Counted from the first letter of the stretch, positions 38,009 to 46,764 are shown. The stretch is 64,000 bases of DNA from Burkholderiales bacterium (GCA_013044035.1 JABEVE010000029.1:88689-152688), one strand, 5' to 3'. Notes: generated from the letters alone by a model not told the origin. A program made the numbers and translations.

Positions 38009-39166
38009 TCAGCCTTTGGCAGCGCTCGCCGGATATTCCTTCACGATGACTTGTTTGCCGTTCTGGACTTGCACCATAAAGCTCTTGCGCAAAATGTTTC
38101 CATTCGGCTCGTAGCTCAGGTCGTACAGGATGCCTGGATATTGCTTGACGCTCAGCTTGATATGGTGCAATTCGTCTGCCAGGGCTTGGCGGTCGAATTT
38201 ACCCAGCTTCTCCGTGGCGGCGGCCACGGTCTGCATCGCGATATAGCCCTTGAAGCTGTTCTGGTCGGGCACCGAGTGGTACAGGCTTTCGTACTGCGAG
38301 ATGAACTTCTGCACCAGCGGATCCTTGTCGGCGGTGGTCAGGCCGACCTGGCAGTAGACCCCGTTGGCAGCACTCTTGGCCAGCGCGATCACCGACGGAT
38401 TGGCCAGGGAAGACTGGCCAACCACCGTGCCGTCGAAGCCAAATTTGCGCAGTTGCACCAGGAAGCGCGCAGCGCCGTCCTCGTTCAGGTAGAGAAACAG
38501 CGAATCGGCCTTCGAATCCTTGATCTTCAGGATCGCGCTGGTGAAGTCGATCTGGCCCTGCTCTTCAGGGATGTCGGTCACGATTTGCGCCCCATCCTTC
38601 TCGAGGTTGGAGATGATGCTGTTGCGCCCGTCCTTGCCGAAGTCGTTGTTCACCCAGACCACCGCGACCTTCTTGGCGTGCAGTTCCTTGGTCATGTAGG
38701 CAGCGACCGACGGCATCGACTGCGCCTGATCCAGTGAAGTCCGGAAAATATATTGATTGCCCTGGGCGCTGATGTTGTTGGCCTCAGCCCCGACGAGGTT
38801 GGGAATCTTGTTCAGTTCAGCCTGTTTCATGCTGACGATCACGGAACCGGAGAACCCAGGCCCGAGCACCGCGTAGGCACCGTCGCCGGCGGCGCGGCGG
38901 ATCAACGCACTCGCGATGCCGGGATTGGATTGGGTGTCGAAGCTTTCCAGATCGATCTTGTGGCCCAGGATCCCGCCGGCAGCGTTGATCTGCTGCGTCG
39001 CCATCTTGACACCGTTGTTGAAATTGGTGCCGGAAATGGCTCCAGCGCCAGACAGTTCGTTGATCGCATCGATCTTCACGGTCGGCGCGGCACAGGCCCC
39101 CACCGAATAGGCAGAAAAGACAACTGCCAGCGATGCGGCAATGGTTGCAAATTTGGAATATTTCAC
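38009..39166 (-). CDS. ABC transporter substrate-binding protein (Liv/HAAT type)
   Basis: A 385-residue periplasmic binding protein with a signal peptide (residues 1-27, cut near ACA-APTVKID). Typical features of the leucine-binding-type fold follow: GTNFNNGVKMATQQINAAGGILGHKIDLESFDTQSNP, AYAVLGPGFSGSVIVSMKQAELNKIPNLVG and VVWVNNDFGKDG. It is isolated from any permease but lies 6.5 kb beyond livHMGF, which lacks its own binding protein, so it probably serves that transporter. It is transcribed in the opposite direction. Confidence 0.85.
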   Translation of the reverse strand: MKYSKFATIAASLAVVFSAYSVGACAAPTVKIDAINELSGAGAISGTNFNNGVKMATQQINAAGGILGHKIDLESFDTQSNPGIASALIRRAAGDGAYAVLGPGFSGSVIVSMKQAELNKIPNLVGAEANNISAQGNQYIFRTSLDQAQSMPSVAAYMTKELHAKKVAVVWVNNDFGKDGRNSIISNLEKDGAQIVTDIPEEQGQIDFTSAILKIKDSKADSLFLYLNEDGAARFLVQLRKFGFDGTVVGQSSLANPSVIALAKSAANGVYCQVGLTTADKDPLVQKFISQYESLYHSVPDQNSFKGYIAMQTVAAATEKLGKFDRQALADELHHIKLSVKQYPGILYDLSYEPNGNILRKSFMVQVQNGKQVIVKEYPASAAKG

Positions 39167-39499
39167 TTAGCTCTCCTGTTTTAAATGCTCCGCCAATTGG
39201 TTACAAAAAGATCACCGAGGTGGATGGCGCGACCCCTCGGAAAGAAACCGGTCGATTATTTACGAAAACAACCTGGACGTGTATTAGCTAAAACCCCGAT
39301 CCGTATTTTTTATCACGCCCTCGCGACACCCTCCGGACGAGCCCGAGTTGAGGCTCGTCGATGCAAGAGTAACTCTTTGTTTGCGGTCGCCGTCACGCCC
39401 AAGTTGGCATCGGTTACGAGAACTTGATGCGCGCCCGGAATTTGAATTTCGAATTGGCTGCTTGAGATTTGAAGATTATCTATCGATTTCCAGCAAACG

Positions 39500-39534
39500 A
39501 TCATGATGCTGATCATGGATTTATTCATGATCAG
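39500..39534. repeat. Cluster of ATCATGAT / TGATCATG boxes
   Basis: ATCATGAT (39500-39507) is a perfect 8-bp palindrome. It is followed by CTGATCATG (39509-39517), which forms an inverted repeat with CATGATCAG (39526-39534) across an 8-base spacer. Three related boxes in 35 bases look like a multi-site operator. It is about 335 bases upstream of the binding-protein gene, far for direct repression. Confidence 0.4.
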
Positions 39535-39575
39535 GATTTTCTCGGTTATCGCAATGCCTGGATCGATTTTCTCGG
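39535..39575. repeat. 11-bp direct repeat at 30-bp spacing
   Basis: GATTTTCTCGG occurs at 39535-39545 and again at 39565-39575, exactly 30 bases apart start to start, directly beside the GATCATG boxes. It could be binding-site repetition or a small duplication. No third copy was seen. Confidence 0.35.
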
Positions 39576-39643
39576 AATTGCGGAATCTTCTCCTCGGATT
39601 TGCATCCTCGAGTGACCTTGACCTACCCCTGTAGGCGTACCAA

Positions 39644-39706
39644 TCAAAAGTGGAAGCCCAGGTTCAAGATGACTCGATAGGTACTGGAGTTGATGGGAAT
39701 TGAGCT
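39644..39706 (-). pseudogene. Relic of an outer-membrane beta-barrel C-terminus
   Basis: On the minus strand the last codons read SSIPINSSTYRVILNLGFHF and then stop. Alternating hydrophobic residues ending in Phe are the hallmark of the final strand of an outer-membrane protein. No barrel precedes it; the 34-bp palindrome at 39702-39735 cuts across its start. It appears to be the tail of a lost gene. Confidence 0.35.
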
Positions 39707-39735
39707 GCATTGCCAGCGCGCTGGCAATGCAGCTC
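39702..39735. repeat. 34-bp perfect palindrome
   Basis: The left arm GAGCTGCATTGCCAGCG (39702-39718) is followed directly by its exact reverse complement (39719-39735), with no spacer and no T-tract, so it is not a standard terminator. It lies between an outer-membrane protein relic and the decayed toxin gene. It could be an inverted junction left by a rearrangement, a mobile-element end or a strong cruciform site. Confidence 0.6.
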
Positions 39736-39818
39736 GGCGAAGCGTGGCGTTGCACGCACTTACGGAAAGCCGGATACGGCGCGATCCTCGTTGATGTCGC
39801 GCAGGACATCCTCTGGGC

Positions 39819-40182
39819 TTAGGTGCGTTTCGTGTCTTTGTCATTGACCCCCACGAACACGATCACCTTGCTGCGGGCGTGGTAGCGGAAGAACAATCGG
39901 TGCTGCTGAAAAAACTTGGCGCGGAACCAGTACTTGTGATCTTCACCGAGGGTGTTGCCTTGCCGGTACTCTGGTCGTGTCGGGTCTTGCGGGATGGCGT
40001 CGAACGCCAGCTTGATGATCGCCGCCAGCCGCTTGCTGGCGTTTTTCTTCACGTACCAGACCGGGTCATTTCCTGAGGGACTCAACTTGCTGAGCCAGCT
40101 CTTCAAGCTGAGCCAGGAACAGCGGGTGAGCAAAAATCGTCCAGCCGTGAATGACCAGCGGAGCGGGCTTGCCCGCGCTCAT
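39819..40182 (-). pseudogene. yhaV: YhaV-type mRNA interferase toxin, frameshifted
   Basis: From the ATG at 40182 the frame encodes APLVIHGWTIFAHPLFLAQL...ESLRK and then hits a stop at 40066-40068. One frame over, the toxin continues as DPVWYVKKNASKRLAAIIKLAFDAIP...GNTLGEDHKYWFRAKFFQQHRLFFRYHARSK, the core of the YhaV ribonuclease. The break lies in an AGGAAATGA stretch, so an A-tract indel is likely. The C-terminus after VGVNDKDTKRT is also shorter than in E. coli YhaV. The ATGA overlap with prlF marks the usual operon. Confidence 0.75.
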
Positions 40183-40504
40183 GCATCGTCTGCCGACAGG
40201 GCGGCGTCAAGATCGACTTCGATGCCACCGGTCAGCGACTGGAGGCGATGCACGAAGCTGGCATCAATGGCCTGTAGGCGCTCTGGATGGCTGGCGATGT
40301 CGCGGGCCAGGAAGCCGAGGAAAGACCCAAGCAACGGATCGGACTCCTCAACGGGCTCGGCGCGCGACAGCACGAACTCGCCGCCAGGTCGGTGTAGTGG
40401 ATCTTGTCGCGCTTGCCCAACCGGAGAGCGCGGCGTACGGTTTCCGGTACCGTGGTCTGGTAGCGGTCGGTCAGCGTGGATTCGACTTCGAGGCTGGCAG
40501 CCAT
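40179..40504 (-). pseudogene. prlF: PrlF-type antitoxin, frameshifted
   Basis: The N-terminal half is a typical AbrB/PrlF swapped-hairpin domain (LEVESTLTDRYQTTVPETVRRALRLGKRDKIHYT). The frame then shifts near 40388. The second half, PGGEFVLSRAEPVEESDPLLGSFLGFLARDIASHPERLQAIDASFV, continues in another frame to the stop at 40179. Restoring one base would rejoin KIHYT to PGGEFVLSR. PrlF normally neutralises YhaV and represses the operon. Both genes of the pair are thus broken. Confidence 0.75.
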
Positions 40505-40748
40505 GACGTACTCCGGTCATATGCGGGATCCCCGCGTGGGTAATGCAATCGTCTTGCCTTTTAAATGCAAGTGCATTGCCTGCGTGTGTTGCCATCCTGT
40601 GCAAGGACTCGGATGGCGAATGGCTATGCATTCCGCTTGACACGCCTTGCCAACTGTAGATAGGAGCAGGTTCGGCAGCTTGTGCATGGCGTCCTCCTGC
40701 CCTCAGCGGGGCAGTTGGCTCACCGGTTGGCTCACCCGGGCACAATGC

Positions 40749-40780
40749 AAAAAGCCCGCAGAAGCTGTGCTTTTGCGGGC
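40749..40780 (-). terminator. Rho-independent terminator of tRNA-Met
   Basis: On the minus strand GCCCGCA and TGCGGGC pair around a 13-base loop and are followed by five T residues. It lies 13 bases downstream of the tRNA 3' end, as expected for termination of the tRNA transcript. Confidence 0.8.
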
Positions 40781-40792
40781 CTTCGTCGTGAT

Positions 40793-40869
<77 letters not shown>

Positions 40870-40937
40870 AAAAAGTCAATTATAAACATGGTGATGAGGT
40901 CTGGAACGCAAGCTGCGCATCGACGCGACCTTGGTCG

Positions 40938-41714
40938 TCAGCGATTCTCGAAACGGGGCGCACGCTTGTCCAGAAAAGCGGCCATGCCCTCTTTCTGGTC
41001 GTGCGTGGCGAACAGGCTGTGGAAGCTGCGGCGCTCGAACAACATGCCTTCGGCCAGCGGCGCCTCAAAAGCCCGGTTGACGCATTCCTTGGCCATCATC
41101 ACGGCCTGTAACGGGTGGCTGGCGATGATCTGTGCCGCGCCGAGCGCTTCGTCGAGCAGTTTGTCCGCGGCGACCACGCGCGACACGAGACCGGCGCGCT
41201 CGGCCTCGGCCGCATCCATCATGCGAGCGGTGAGCACCAGATCCATGGCCTTGCTCTTGCCGACCGCGCGTGGCAGGCGCTGGGTGCCACCGGCGCCGGG
41301 GATGATGCCGATCTTGATTTCAGGCTGGCCGAATTTGGCGTTGTCGGCAGCGATGATGAAGTCACACATCATCGCCAATTCGCAGCCGCCGCCGAGGGCG
41401 TAGCCAGCCACAGCGGCAATGACCGGCTTGCGCATGGTGCGCAGGCGCTCCCAGTTGCGCGTGATGAAGTCCTGGCGATAGGCCTCGGTATAACTTTTGT
41501 CTGCCATCGCGGCGATGTCGGCGCCGGCGGCGAAAGCCCTGTCGCTGCCGGTGAGCACAATGCAGGTGATAGCGTCATCGGCATCGAACGCCGACAGCGC
41601 CGCGCCGAGTTCATCCATCAACGCGTCGTTCAGCGCGTTGAGCTGCTTCGGCCGGTTGAGGCGAATGAGGCCGACGCGGCCCTGGGTTTCGGTGAGCAGG
41701 TGCTCGTAAGGCAT
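40938..41714 (-). CDS. Enoyl-CoA hydratase
   Basis: A 258-residue crotonase-fold enzyme. Family motifs are [20 protein letters not shown], the oxyanion-hole [11 protein letters not shown], the catalytic Glu in [14 protein letters not shown] and the second Glu in [20 protein letters not shown]. It hydrates trans-2-enoyl-CoA in beta-oxidation or related degradation. I prefer the ATG at 41714 because a GGAA is well placed before it and the length fits the family; an ATG four codons upstream is possible. Confidence 0.9.
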   Translation of the reverse strand: MPYEHLLTETQGRVGLIRLNRPKQLNALNDALMDELGAALSAFDADDAITCIVLTGSDRAFAAGADIAAMADKSYTEAYRQDFITRNWERLRTMRKPVIAAVAGYALGGGCELAMMCDFIIAADNAKFGQPEIKIGIIPGAGGTQRLPRAVGKSKAMDLVLTARMMDAAEAERAGLVSRVVAADKLLDEALGAAQIIASHPLQAVMMAKECVNRAFEAPLAEGMLFERRSFHSLFATHDQKEGMAAFLDKRAPRFENR

Positions 41715-41918
41715 GGCGGGTTCCATCTGGGGGCTGACAATGCCGCAAGCATAGGACGGAAGCCGAGGTCGCCCGCGGGGTGCGCAACGGCCTCCTGGCG
41801 GGTTCGCACGGCGCGGTGGAACAGGCGCTCAAGTGTCAGCCTCGGCGCGGCGCGGTGCCGCGGGCCGGAGGGTGCAGGCTTCAAGCGCAAACCAGTCTCG
41901 GCAGTGTCGCGGCATGAC

Positions 41919-43778
41919 TCAAACCCCCAGCCAGTGTTTGCGCCGCTGTGCTGCTGCGGCTGTGGCAGACGGCGCCACGCTGAGCGTCACCGGCCCGGGC
42001 ACCGGCGCGGGAAACGCCGCCTGAAGTTGCACCAGGCGTGCATCACGCATGACATGCGCCTGCCAGGCATCTCCCGCGCGTGCGCGCGCATGCAGGCGCT
42101 TGATTTGGTCCGGGTTGGCACGCTGGCCGTTGATGGCAAGCAGGATGTCGCCAGGGGCCAGACCCGCCTGCTCGGCCCATCCCCTGGCCAACACCTGTCG
42201 CACTTGCGGCCAGCCTTGCGCATCGTCGAGCCTTAGCCCCAGACTGCTGAGTGCGTCGGCCTTGCCCTGATTCCAGCGTACACCCACGCTGGCCAGCAGA
42301 CGCCGGAGCGGGAGTGTGTCGCAGCCATGCACATGCCGGGCAAACAAGCCCCGCAAATCCAGGCCGCTGACTTCGCGCACCAGCGCGGGCAAGGCGTCCT
42401 CGGGCACACCCTGGCTCTGCAAGGGCGCGTCGTCTCGGCCGTAGCGGCGCCACAGCAGGCGCATCACGTCGTCCAGCGTGCTTGAGCTGCGGCGGCGCAG
42501 CGTCAGGTCCAGCGCCAGGGCGAACAATCCGCCCAGGGTGTAGTAACTGACGGTGGCGTTGGCAGTGTTCTCGTCGGGCCGATAGAACTTGATCCAGGCG
42601 TCGAAACTGGCGTCGGCCAGGCTTTGCACCTGCCGGCCCGGCGTGGCCTGCACGGCGTTGATCGCACGAGCCAGCAGGTCGAGGTACTGCTGCGGTTCGA
42701 TCAGCCCGGCGCGACGCAGGATGAGGTCGTCGTAGTACGAGGTGAAACCTTCGAACAGCCACAGCAGGCCGGTGGTGTTTTCGCGCTCGAGGTCGTAGGG
42801 CGTGAGGGCTTGCGGGCGGATGCGCTTGACGTTCCAGGCGTGGAAATACTCGTGACTGCACAGGCCGAGAAGCTGACGATACCCGGCGCTGCGCTCGACG
42901 CCATCGCGCAGGTGCGGCAAGTCGGATTCGGCGCAGATCAGCGCCGTGCAATCGGCATGCTCCAGACCACCGTAACCGTCGGCGGTGGGTGCCAGCAGAA
43001 AGGCGTAGCGCTTGAACGGGGCGCGCGGACGCTCGGGCTCGAAGAGAGCCATTTCGGTTTCGCAAAGGCGCTTGAGGTCGAGCGTGAAGCGCTTCGCGTC
43101 GACCTCGCCGCGCAACCGGTCGGCATGGGCGACCACCATCTCGTGCGGCGCGCCATGGGCGTGAAACTTCAGACGCAACAAGCGGCCGATTTCCACCGGA
43201 TGGTCGATCAGTCGGTCGTAGTCGCTGGCCTGATACACACCGAAGCCACGCGAGTCCAACTGCACTGCGGCCAGGGTTGTGGCCACGCTCCAGTCGGGCT
43301 GTGACACAGGCGGCACAATGCGCAGCAGGTGAGGCTCGGCTTCCCGACCAGCGGCCGCCAGCAGCAGGCTGGACGGATTGAAAAAAGCGCGCGAGGCATC
43401 GAGCCAAGCGGTGCGCACCGAGGCGTCGCGCGCATACACGACCCAGTTCAGCTGCAGCGGCCCCTGGCATGGCGCGACGCGCCAGCGATTTTTGGCCACC
43501 TTGCGCACAGCCACCGATTGACCCTGGCAGCGCGCCTCGACCCGCGACACCTGCCGGGCGAATTCACGCACCAGATAGCTGCCGGGGATCCACACCGGCA
43601 GCCAGAACTCCTGGCCCTGCGGGTTGGGTGCGGCCAGTTGCAGTTGCACGGCGAACAGGTGGGCGTGGATGTCGTCCATCCGCACGCTGTAGCAGGGGCC
43701 TTGCACGGTTGTGGCTGCGGGGGGTCTGGCCCCGACGGAGCGGGGGCGCGATGCTGCAATGTCGGCAAACGGTGTCAT
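41919..43778 (-). CDS. M61-family peptidase with PDZ domain
   Basis: A 619-residue peptidase of the glycyl-aminopeptidase M61 family. The N-terminal beta domain contains FWLPVWIPGSYLVREFARQV. The zinc site is HEYFH (H309, E310, H313), followed by the third ligand region LFEGFTSYY (E343). A C-terminal PDZ domain carries LAPGDILLAINGQ (about residues 560-575). No clear signal peptide is visible at the chosen start, so location is uncertain. It is divergent from the EAL gene. Confidence 0.88.
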   Translation of the reverse strand: MTPFADIAASRPRSVGARPPAATTVQGPCYSVRMDDIHAHLFAVQLQLAAPNPQGQEFWLPVWIPGSYLVREFARQVSRVEARCQGQSVAVRKVAKNRWRVAPCQGPLQLNWVVYARDASVRTAWLDASRAFFNPSSLLLAAAGREAEPHLLRIVPPVSQPDWSVATTLAAVQLDSRGFGVYQASDYDRLIDHPVEIGRLLRLKFHAHGAPHEMVVAHADRLRGEVDAKRFTLDLKRLCETEMALFEPERPRAPFKRYAFLLAPTADGYGGLEHADCTALICAESDLPHLRDGVERSAGYRQLLGLCSHEYFHAWNVKRIRPQALTPYDLERENTTGLLWLFEGFTSYYDDLILRRAGLIEPQQYLDLLARAINAVQATPGRQVQSLADASFDAWIKFYRPDENTANATVSYYTLGGLFALALDLTLRRRSSSTLDDVMRLLWRRYGRDDAPLQSQGVPEDALPALVREVSGLDLRGLFARHVHGCDTLPLRRLLASVGVRWNQGKADALSSLGLRLDDAQGWPQVRQVLARGWAEQAGLAPGDILLAINGQRANPDQIKRLHARARAGDAWQAHVMRDARLVQLQAAFPAPVPGPVTLSVAPSATAAAAQRRKHWLGV

Positions 43779-44029
43779 GGGTGATCGTGGCGTTGGACGT
43801 TCGTGTGGCGGAGCGTGATCCTGGGAGCTGGCGCGACTCGGGCTGCTTCACGCGCAGAGGGCTGCTGGCGCGGCCCTGGTGGACCGGCAAAACCGCCGCC
43901 CGAATGCCGGCTTTGTTCGCATCTCGCCACGATATTTCGCAACGGCGGATTCTGTTTGATCCCCAGCCTTCGAATCCGGCAGTGCCATGCTAATCTGACT
44001 GGACACAACGCAAGACCCACAGGGAAGTC

Positions 44030-44815
44030 ATGGAACGTGACGTGTTCAGCGAGATTGCCATCCATGCCGGCACGGGCTCTCCCTCGCTTGCTTATCAGCC
44101 TCAGGTGCAATATCCGGGCGGCGAAATCGTCGGCCTGGAAGTGCTGTTTCGCTGGCGCGCCGACACTGCACCCAAGCGCCATTCCCCACTCACCTTTCTG
44201 CCACGCCTGTCGCCCTCGCAAACCAGCGAGCTGTTCTTCTGGGTGGTGGATGAATCGGTGTCCGAGGCCCGCGTGCTGTCGAACTGGACCGGCTGGCGCG
44301 GCTGCATCTCGGTCAACATCGAAGCCGACCAGCTCGGCGACCCCGACCTCGTGCGCCGCATCGACCAGGTGCTGCAGCGCAACCAGTGGCCGGCCAATCG
44401 GCTGATCATGGAAGTCACCGAGCGCCGCCCGATTCCGGTGTTCCCGAGCGTGCTGCGCAACATCACCGCCCTGCAGCAGGCCGGCATCCTGATCGCGATG
44501 GACGACTTCGGCGAGGGCTACGCCTCGTTCGAGTACCTTAAACGCCTGAGCCCGGCGCACATCAAGATTCCCGCCGGGTTCACCACCGAACTGAACACCG
44601 ACGTGCGCAACCAGGAAATCGTGCGCTCGCTGGTCGCCCTGGCGCAGCGCCTGAACATCATGATCGTGGTCGAGGGTGTTGAAACCCAGGAAAACGCCGA
44701 AGCCCTGCACGCGCTGGGCCTGCGGGTCATGCAGGGCTACCTGTTCGGCGAGCCGCGCGAATTGGAAGACTGGGCCCAATTCCTCAAGCAGACCGGCAAG
44801 ATCACCGCGGCTTGA
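44030..44815 (+). CDS. EAL-domain protein, probable c-di-GMP phosphodiesterase
   Basis: A 261-residue stand-alone EAL domain with no GGDEF or sensor module. Catalytic motifs are E37-V-L39-F-R41 (for ExLxR), N in SVNIEADQL, EVTE, DDFGEGYAS, EGVET and MQGYLFGEP. The usual KID motif is KIP, so the Asp after Lys is lost. Most metal ligands are kept, so activity is plausible but reduced or altered function cannot be excluded. It overlaps the frame of the next small exported protein region but not its chosen start. Confidence 0.85.
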   Translation: MERDVFSEIAIHAGTGSPSLAYQPQVQYPGGEIVGLEVLFRWRADTAPKRHSPLTFLPRLSPSQTSELFFWVVDESVSEARVLSNWTGWRGCISVNIEADQLGDPDLVRRIDQVLQRNQWPANRLIMEVTERRPIPVFPSVLRNITALQQAGILIAMDDFGEGYASFEYLKRLSPAHIKIPAGFTTELNTDVRNQEIVRSLVALAQRLNIMIVVEGVETQENAEALHALGLRVMQGYLFGEPRELEDWAQFLKQTGKITAA

Positions 44816-44937
44816 GCGACTTCGCGGCGCAATTCCAACCCTCTCTTCACCCCCCGATTGACAAGCCCGAACGCTTCGCTAAGATACTCCCACCAGGTTT
44901 TCTCCTTTTGTTGACCCCTTTGCCCCGCCCCGAGTCC

Positions 44938-45348
44938 ATGCCATCCTTTCGAACGTTCCCCCGCATCTGGGCGTTGGTCTGCGCATTGGTATTGTTGCCT
45001 TGGACGCAAGCGGCAATGGCCCAGGCGGTCCCCCTTCCAACCTCGTGCTGCGAAGCGGCGCCGGACATGGCCTCCATGCCGATGCAAGCAGCCAGCCAGC
45101 TCATCGCGCTCGCCAATCCAGTCAGCAGGCAGGTCGAACGTGCGTTTTGCCAGGCAGCCTGCAATAACCTGAGCGCCACGATTGCAGCCAGCCCCACCCG
45201 AGGCCTGGGCACACCCCAAGCGGCGCTGGTTCAACGCGTCGTGCTGCTGGTGCAGACTCGACCCAGGCCACCCGCCAGGCAGGCCCTGTGGATCGATTCA
45301 GCGCTCCCCTCCAGACCGCCTTTCCTCGCGGCTCGCCTCCAGGTTTGA
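44938..45348 (+). CDS. Exported Cys/Met-containing small protein
   Basis: A 136-residue protein with a signal peptide (MPSFRTFPRIWALVCALVLLPWTQAAMA, cut after AMA or AQA). The mature N-terminus is rich in potential soft-metal ligands (SCCEAAPDMASMPMQ), and there is another Cys pair in AFCQAACN. The gene lies 108 bases upstream of the TolC-like gene of the efflux operon. I infer a periplasmic metal-related accessory protein, but no family was recognised. The frame extends upstream to 44812 without signal-like sequence. Confidence 0.55.
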   Translation: MPSFRTFPRIWALVCALVLLPWTQAAMAQAVPLPTSCCEAAPDMASMPMQAASQLIALANPVSRQVERAFCQAACNNLSATIAASPTRGLGTPQAALVQRVVLLVQTRPRPPARQALWIDSALPSRPPFLAARLQV

Positions 45349-45456
45349 CCCCTTCGGCAGCATCCGCCCCGGTGACCCTGCACCGGGCGATGTCCGTGTT
45401 CGCCTCGCGAACACCGCTGCGACCTTGCAGCGTTCCATCCGCCGAAGAGGAAAGCG

Positions 45457-46764
45457 ATGTCCTTCATCCTGCAGTGCCGCCGTGCGCCAGCCCGGCGGTT
45501 GTCATCCGTCCGGTCTGAACGCCCGGCGGCCATCCCCGTTCTTGTCAGTCTGCTGCTACTCGCAGGTCTGGCCGCGGCCGCGCAAGCCGCACCCCTGACC
45601 CTCGGTGCCGCCGAGACCGAACTGGCGCGCAGCAATCCCAGCCTGGCCGCAGCCGCGCAGCGCATCCGCGCCATCCAGCACCGGGCCGCGGCGGCCACGC
45701 AGTTGCCCGACCCGCATGTGTCGCTCGACGCGGTCAACCTGCCCACCAACAGTTTCTCGTTGACGCAGCAGAGCATGACCATGCTCAGCGTCGGCGTCAG
45801 CCAGAGCTTTCCGCCCATCGGCAAGCTGGCCCTCGAAGGGGACAAGCTGCAGGCGCAAGCCGCGGAGCAGCACTTCGGCCGTGAAGCGAAGCAGGCGCAA
45901 CTGGTTCTCGCCTTGCGCCGCGCCTGGCTCGTGGCGGTGTACACGCGCCAGGCCCTGGCGGCGGTGCAGCGGCAGCAAACGCTGGCCCGCGAGAACGTCG
46001 ACGCAGCCATGGCCAGCTACCGCGCGGGTAACGCAGCGCAGAGCGATGTGTTACGCGCCCGTCTCGCCGTGGATGAACTGCGCAACGACCAGAGCGCGCT
46101 CGCCGCGGATGAAGCGGTGGCCCTGGCCGACATTGCCCAGGCACTCGGCAGCGATCAAACGCCGCAGATCGATCCCGACTGGCCGAGCTTGTCGTCTGGC
46201 GCGGCGAATCCCACGCAGGCACCCGCAACCCAGCCGCTGATGAGCATGGCCCAGGCCAAGGTGCGCATTGCCCAGGCCGGCGTGCAGGTGGCGAAGAAGG
46301 ATTACCTGCCCGAGATCACGGTTGGCGCCTCCTACGGCAAGAGCTTTTTCCCGGGCTCTCCCAACTTTTTCTCCGCCGGGGTGTCGATGAACTTGCCGAT
46401 TTTCTCCAGCCATCGCCTGAACCAGGAACTCGACAGCGCCCGCGCCCAGGTGATGGAAGCCCGCTACGACGAGCAGGACCAGCGGCTGGCCTTGCAGCAG
46501 CAGATTCGCTCGGCCACGGCGCGCATGCGCAGCCAGCAGGAGAAGTGGCAGCGTCTGCACGCGCAGATGCTGCCGCTGGCGCATGAGGCGTACGACTCCA
46601 CCCTCACCGCCTACGGCAACGGCCGCGCCAGCATGAGCGACGTTCTCAAGGCGCAGCAAGCCGTCTTGGCCCTTGAACTCCAGACCCTGCAACAGCGCCG
46701 GGATCTGCTGGCCACCCAGGCCGAACTCGACTACCTGACAACGCCCTCGGAGCAGCAGCCATGA
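45457..46764 (+). CDS. cusC: TolC-family outer-membrane efflux protein (CusC-like)
   Basis: The 435-residue protein has a signal peptide (about residues 1-46, ending AQA) and two homologous coiled-coil/beta modules of the outer-membrane efflux protein family. Examples are GVSQSFPPIGKLALEGDKLQAQA in the first half and GVSMNLPIFSSHRLNQELDSARAQV in the second. It forms the exit duct of a tripartite efflux pump. An AGAGGAAAG stretch precedes the ATG. The stop overlaps cusB by 4 bases, so cusCBA are coupled. Confidence 0.88.
   Translation: MSFILQCRRAPARRLSSVRSERPAAIPVLVSLLLLAGLAAAAQAAPLTLGAAETELARSNPSLAAAAQRIRAIQHRAAAATQLPDPHVSLDAVNLPTNSFSLTQQSMTMLSVGVSQSFPPIGKLALEGDKLQAQAAEQHFGREAKQAQLVLALRRAWLVAVYTRQALAAVQRQQTLARENVDAAMASYRAGNAAQSDVLRARLAVDELRNDQSALAADEAVALADIAQALGSDQTPQIDPDWPSLSSGAANPTQAPATQPLMSMAQAKVRIAQAGVQVAKKDYLPEITVGASYGKSFFPGSPNFFSAGVSMNLPIFSSHRLNQELDSARAQVMEARYDEQDQRLALQQQIRSATARMRSQQEKWQRLHAQMLPLAHEAYDSTLTAYGNGRASMSDVLKAQQAVLALELQTLQQRRDLLATQAELDYLTTPSEQQP

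Larger units (their letters stand above)
39167..39643. other. Relatively AT-rich non-coding region with repeats
   Basis: This stretch upstream of the binding-protein gene is clearly less GC-rich than its neighbours. It holds GATCATG-type inverted repeats (39500-39534), a GATTTTCTCGG direct repeat (39535 and 39565) and probably the promoter of the binding-protein gene. No gene is supported. The change in composition suggests transferred or decayed DNA. Confidence 0.45.
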
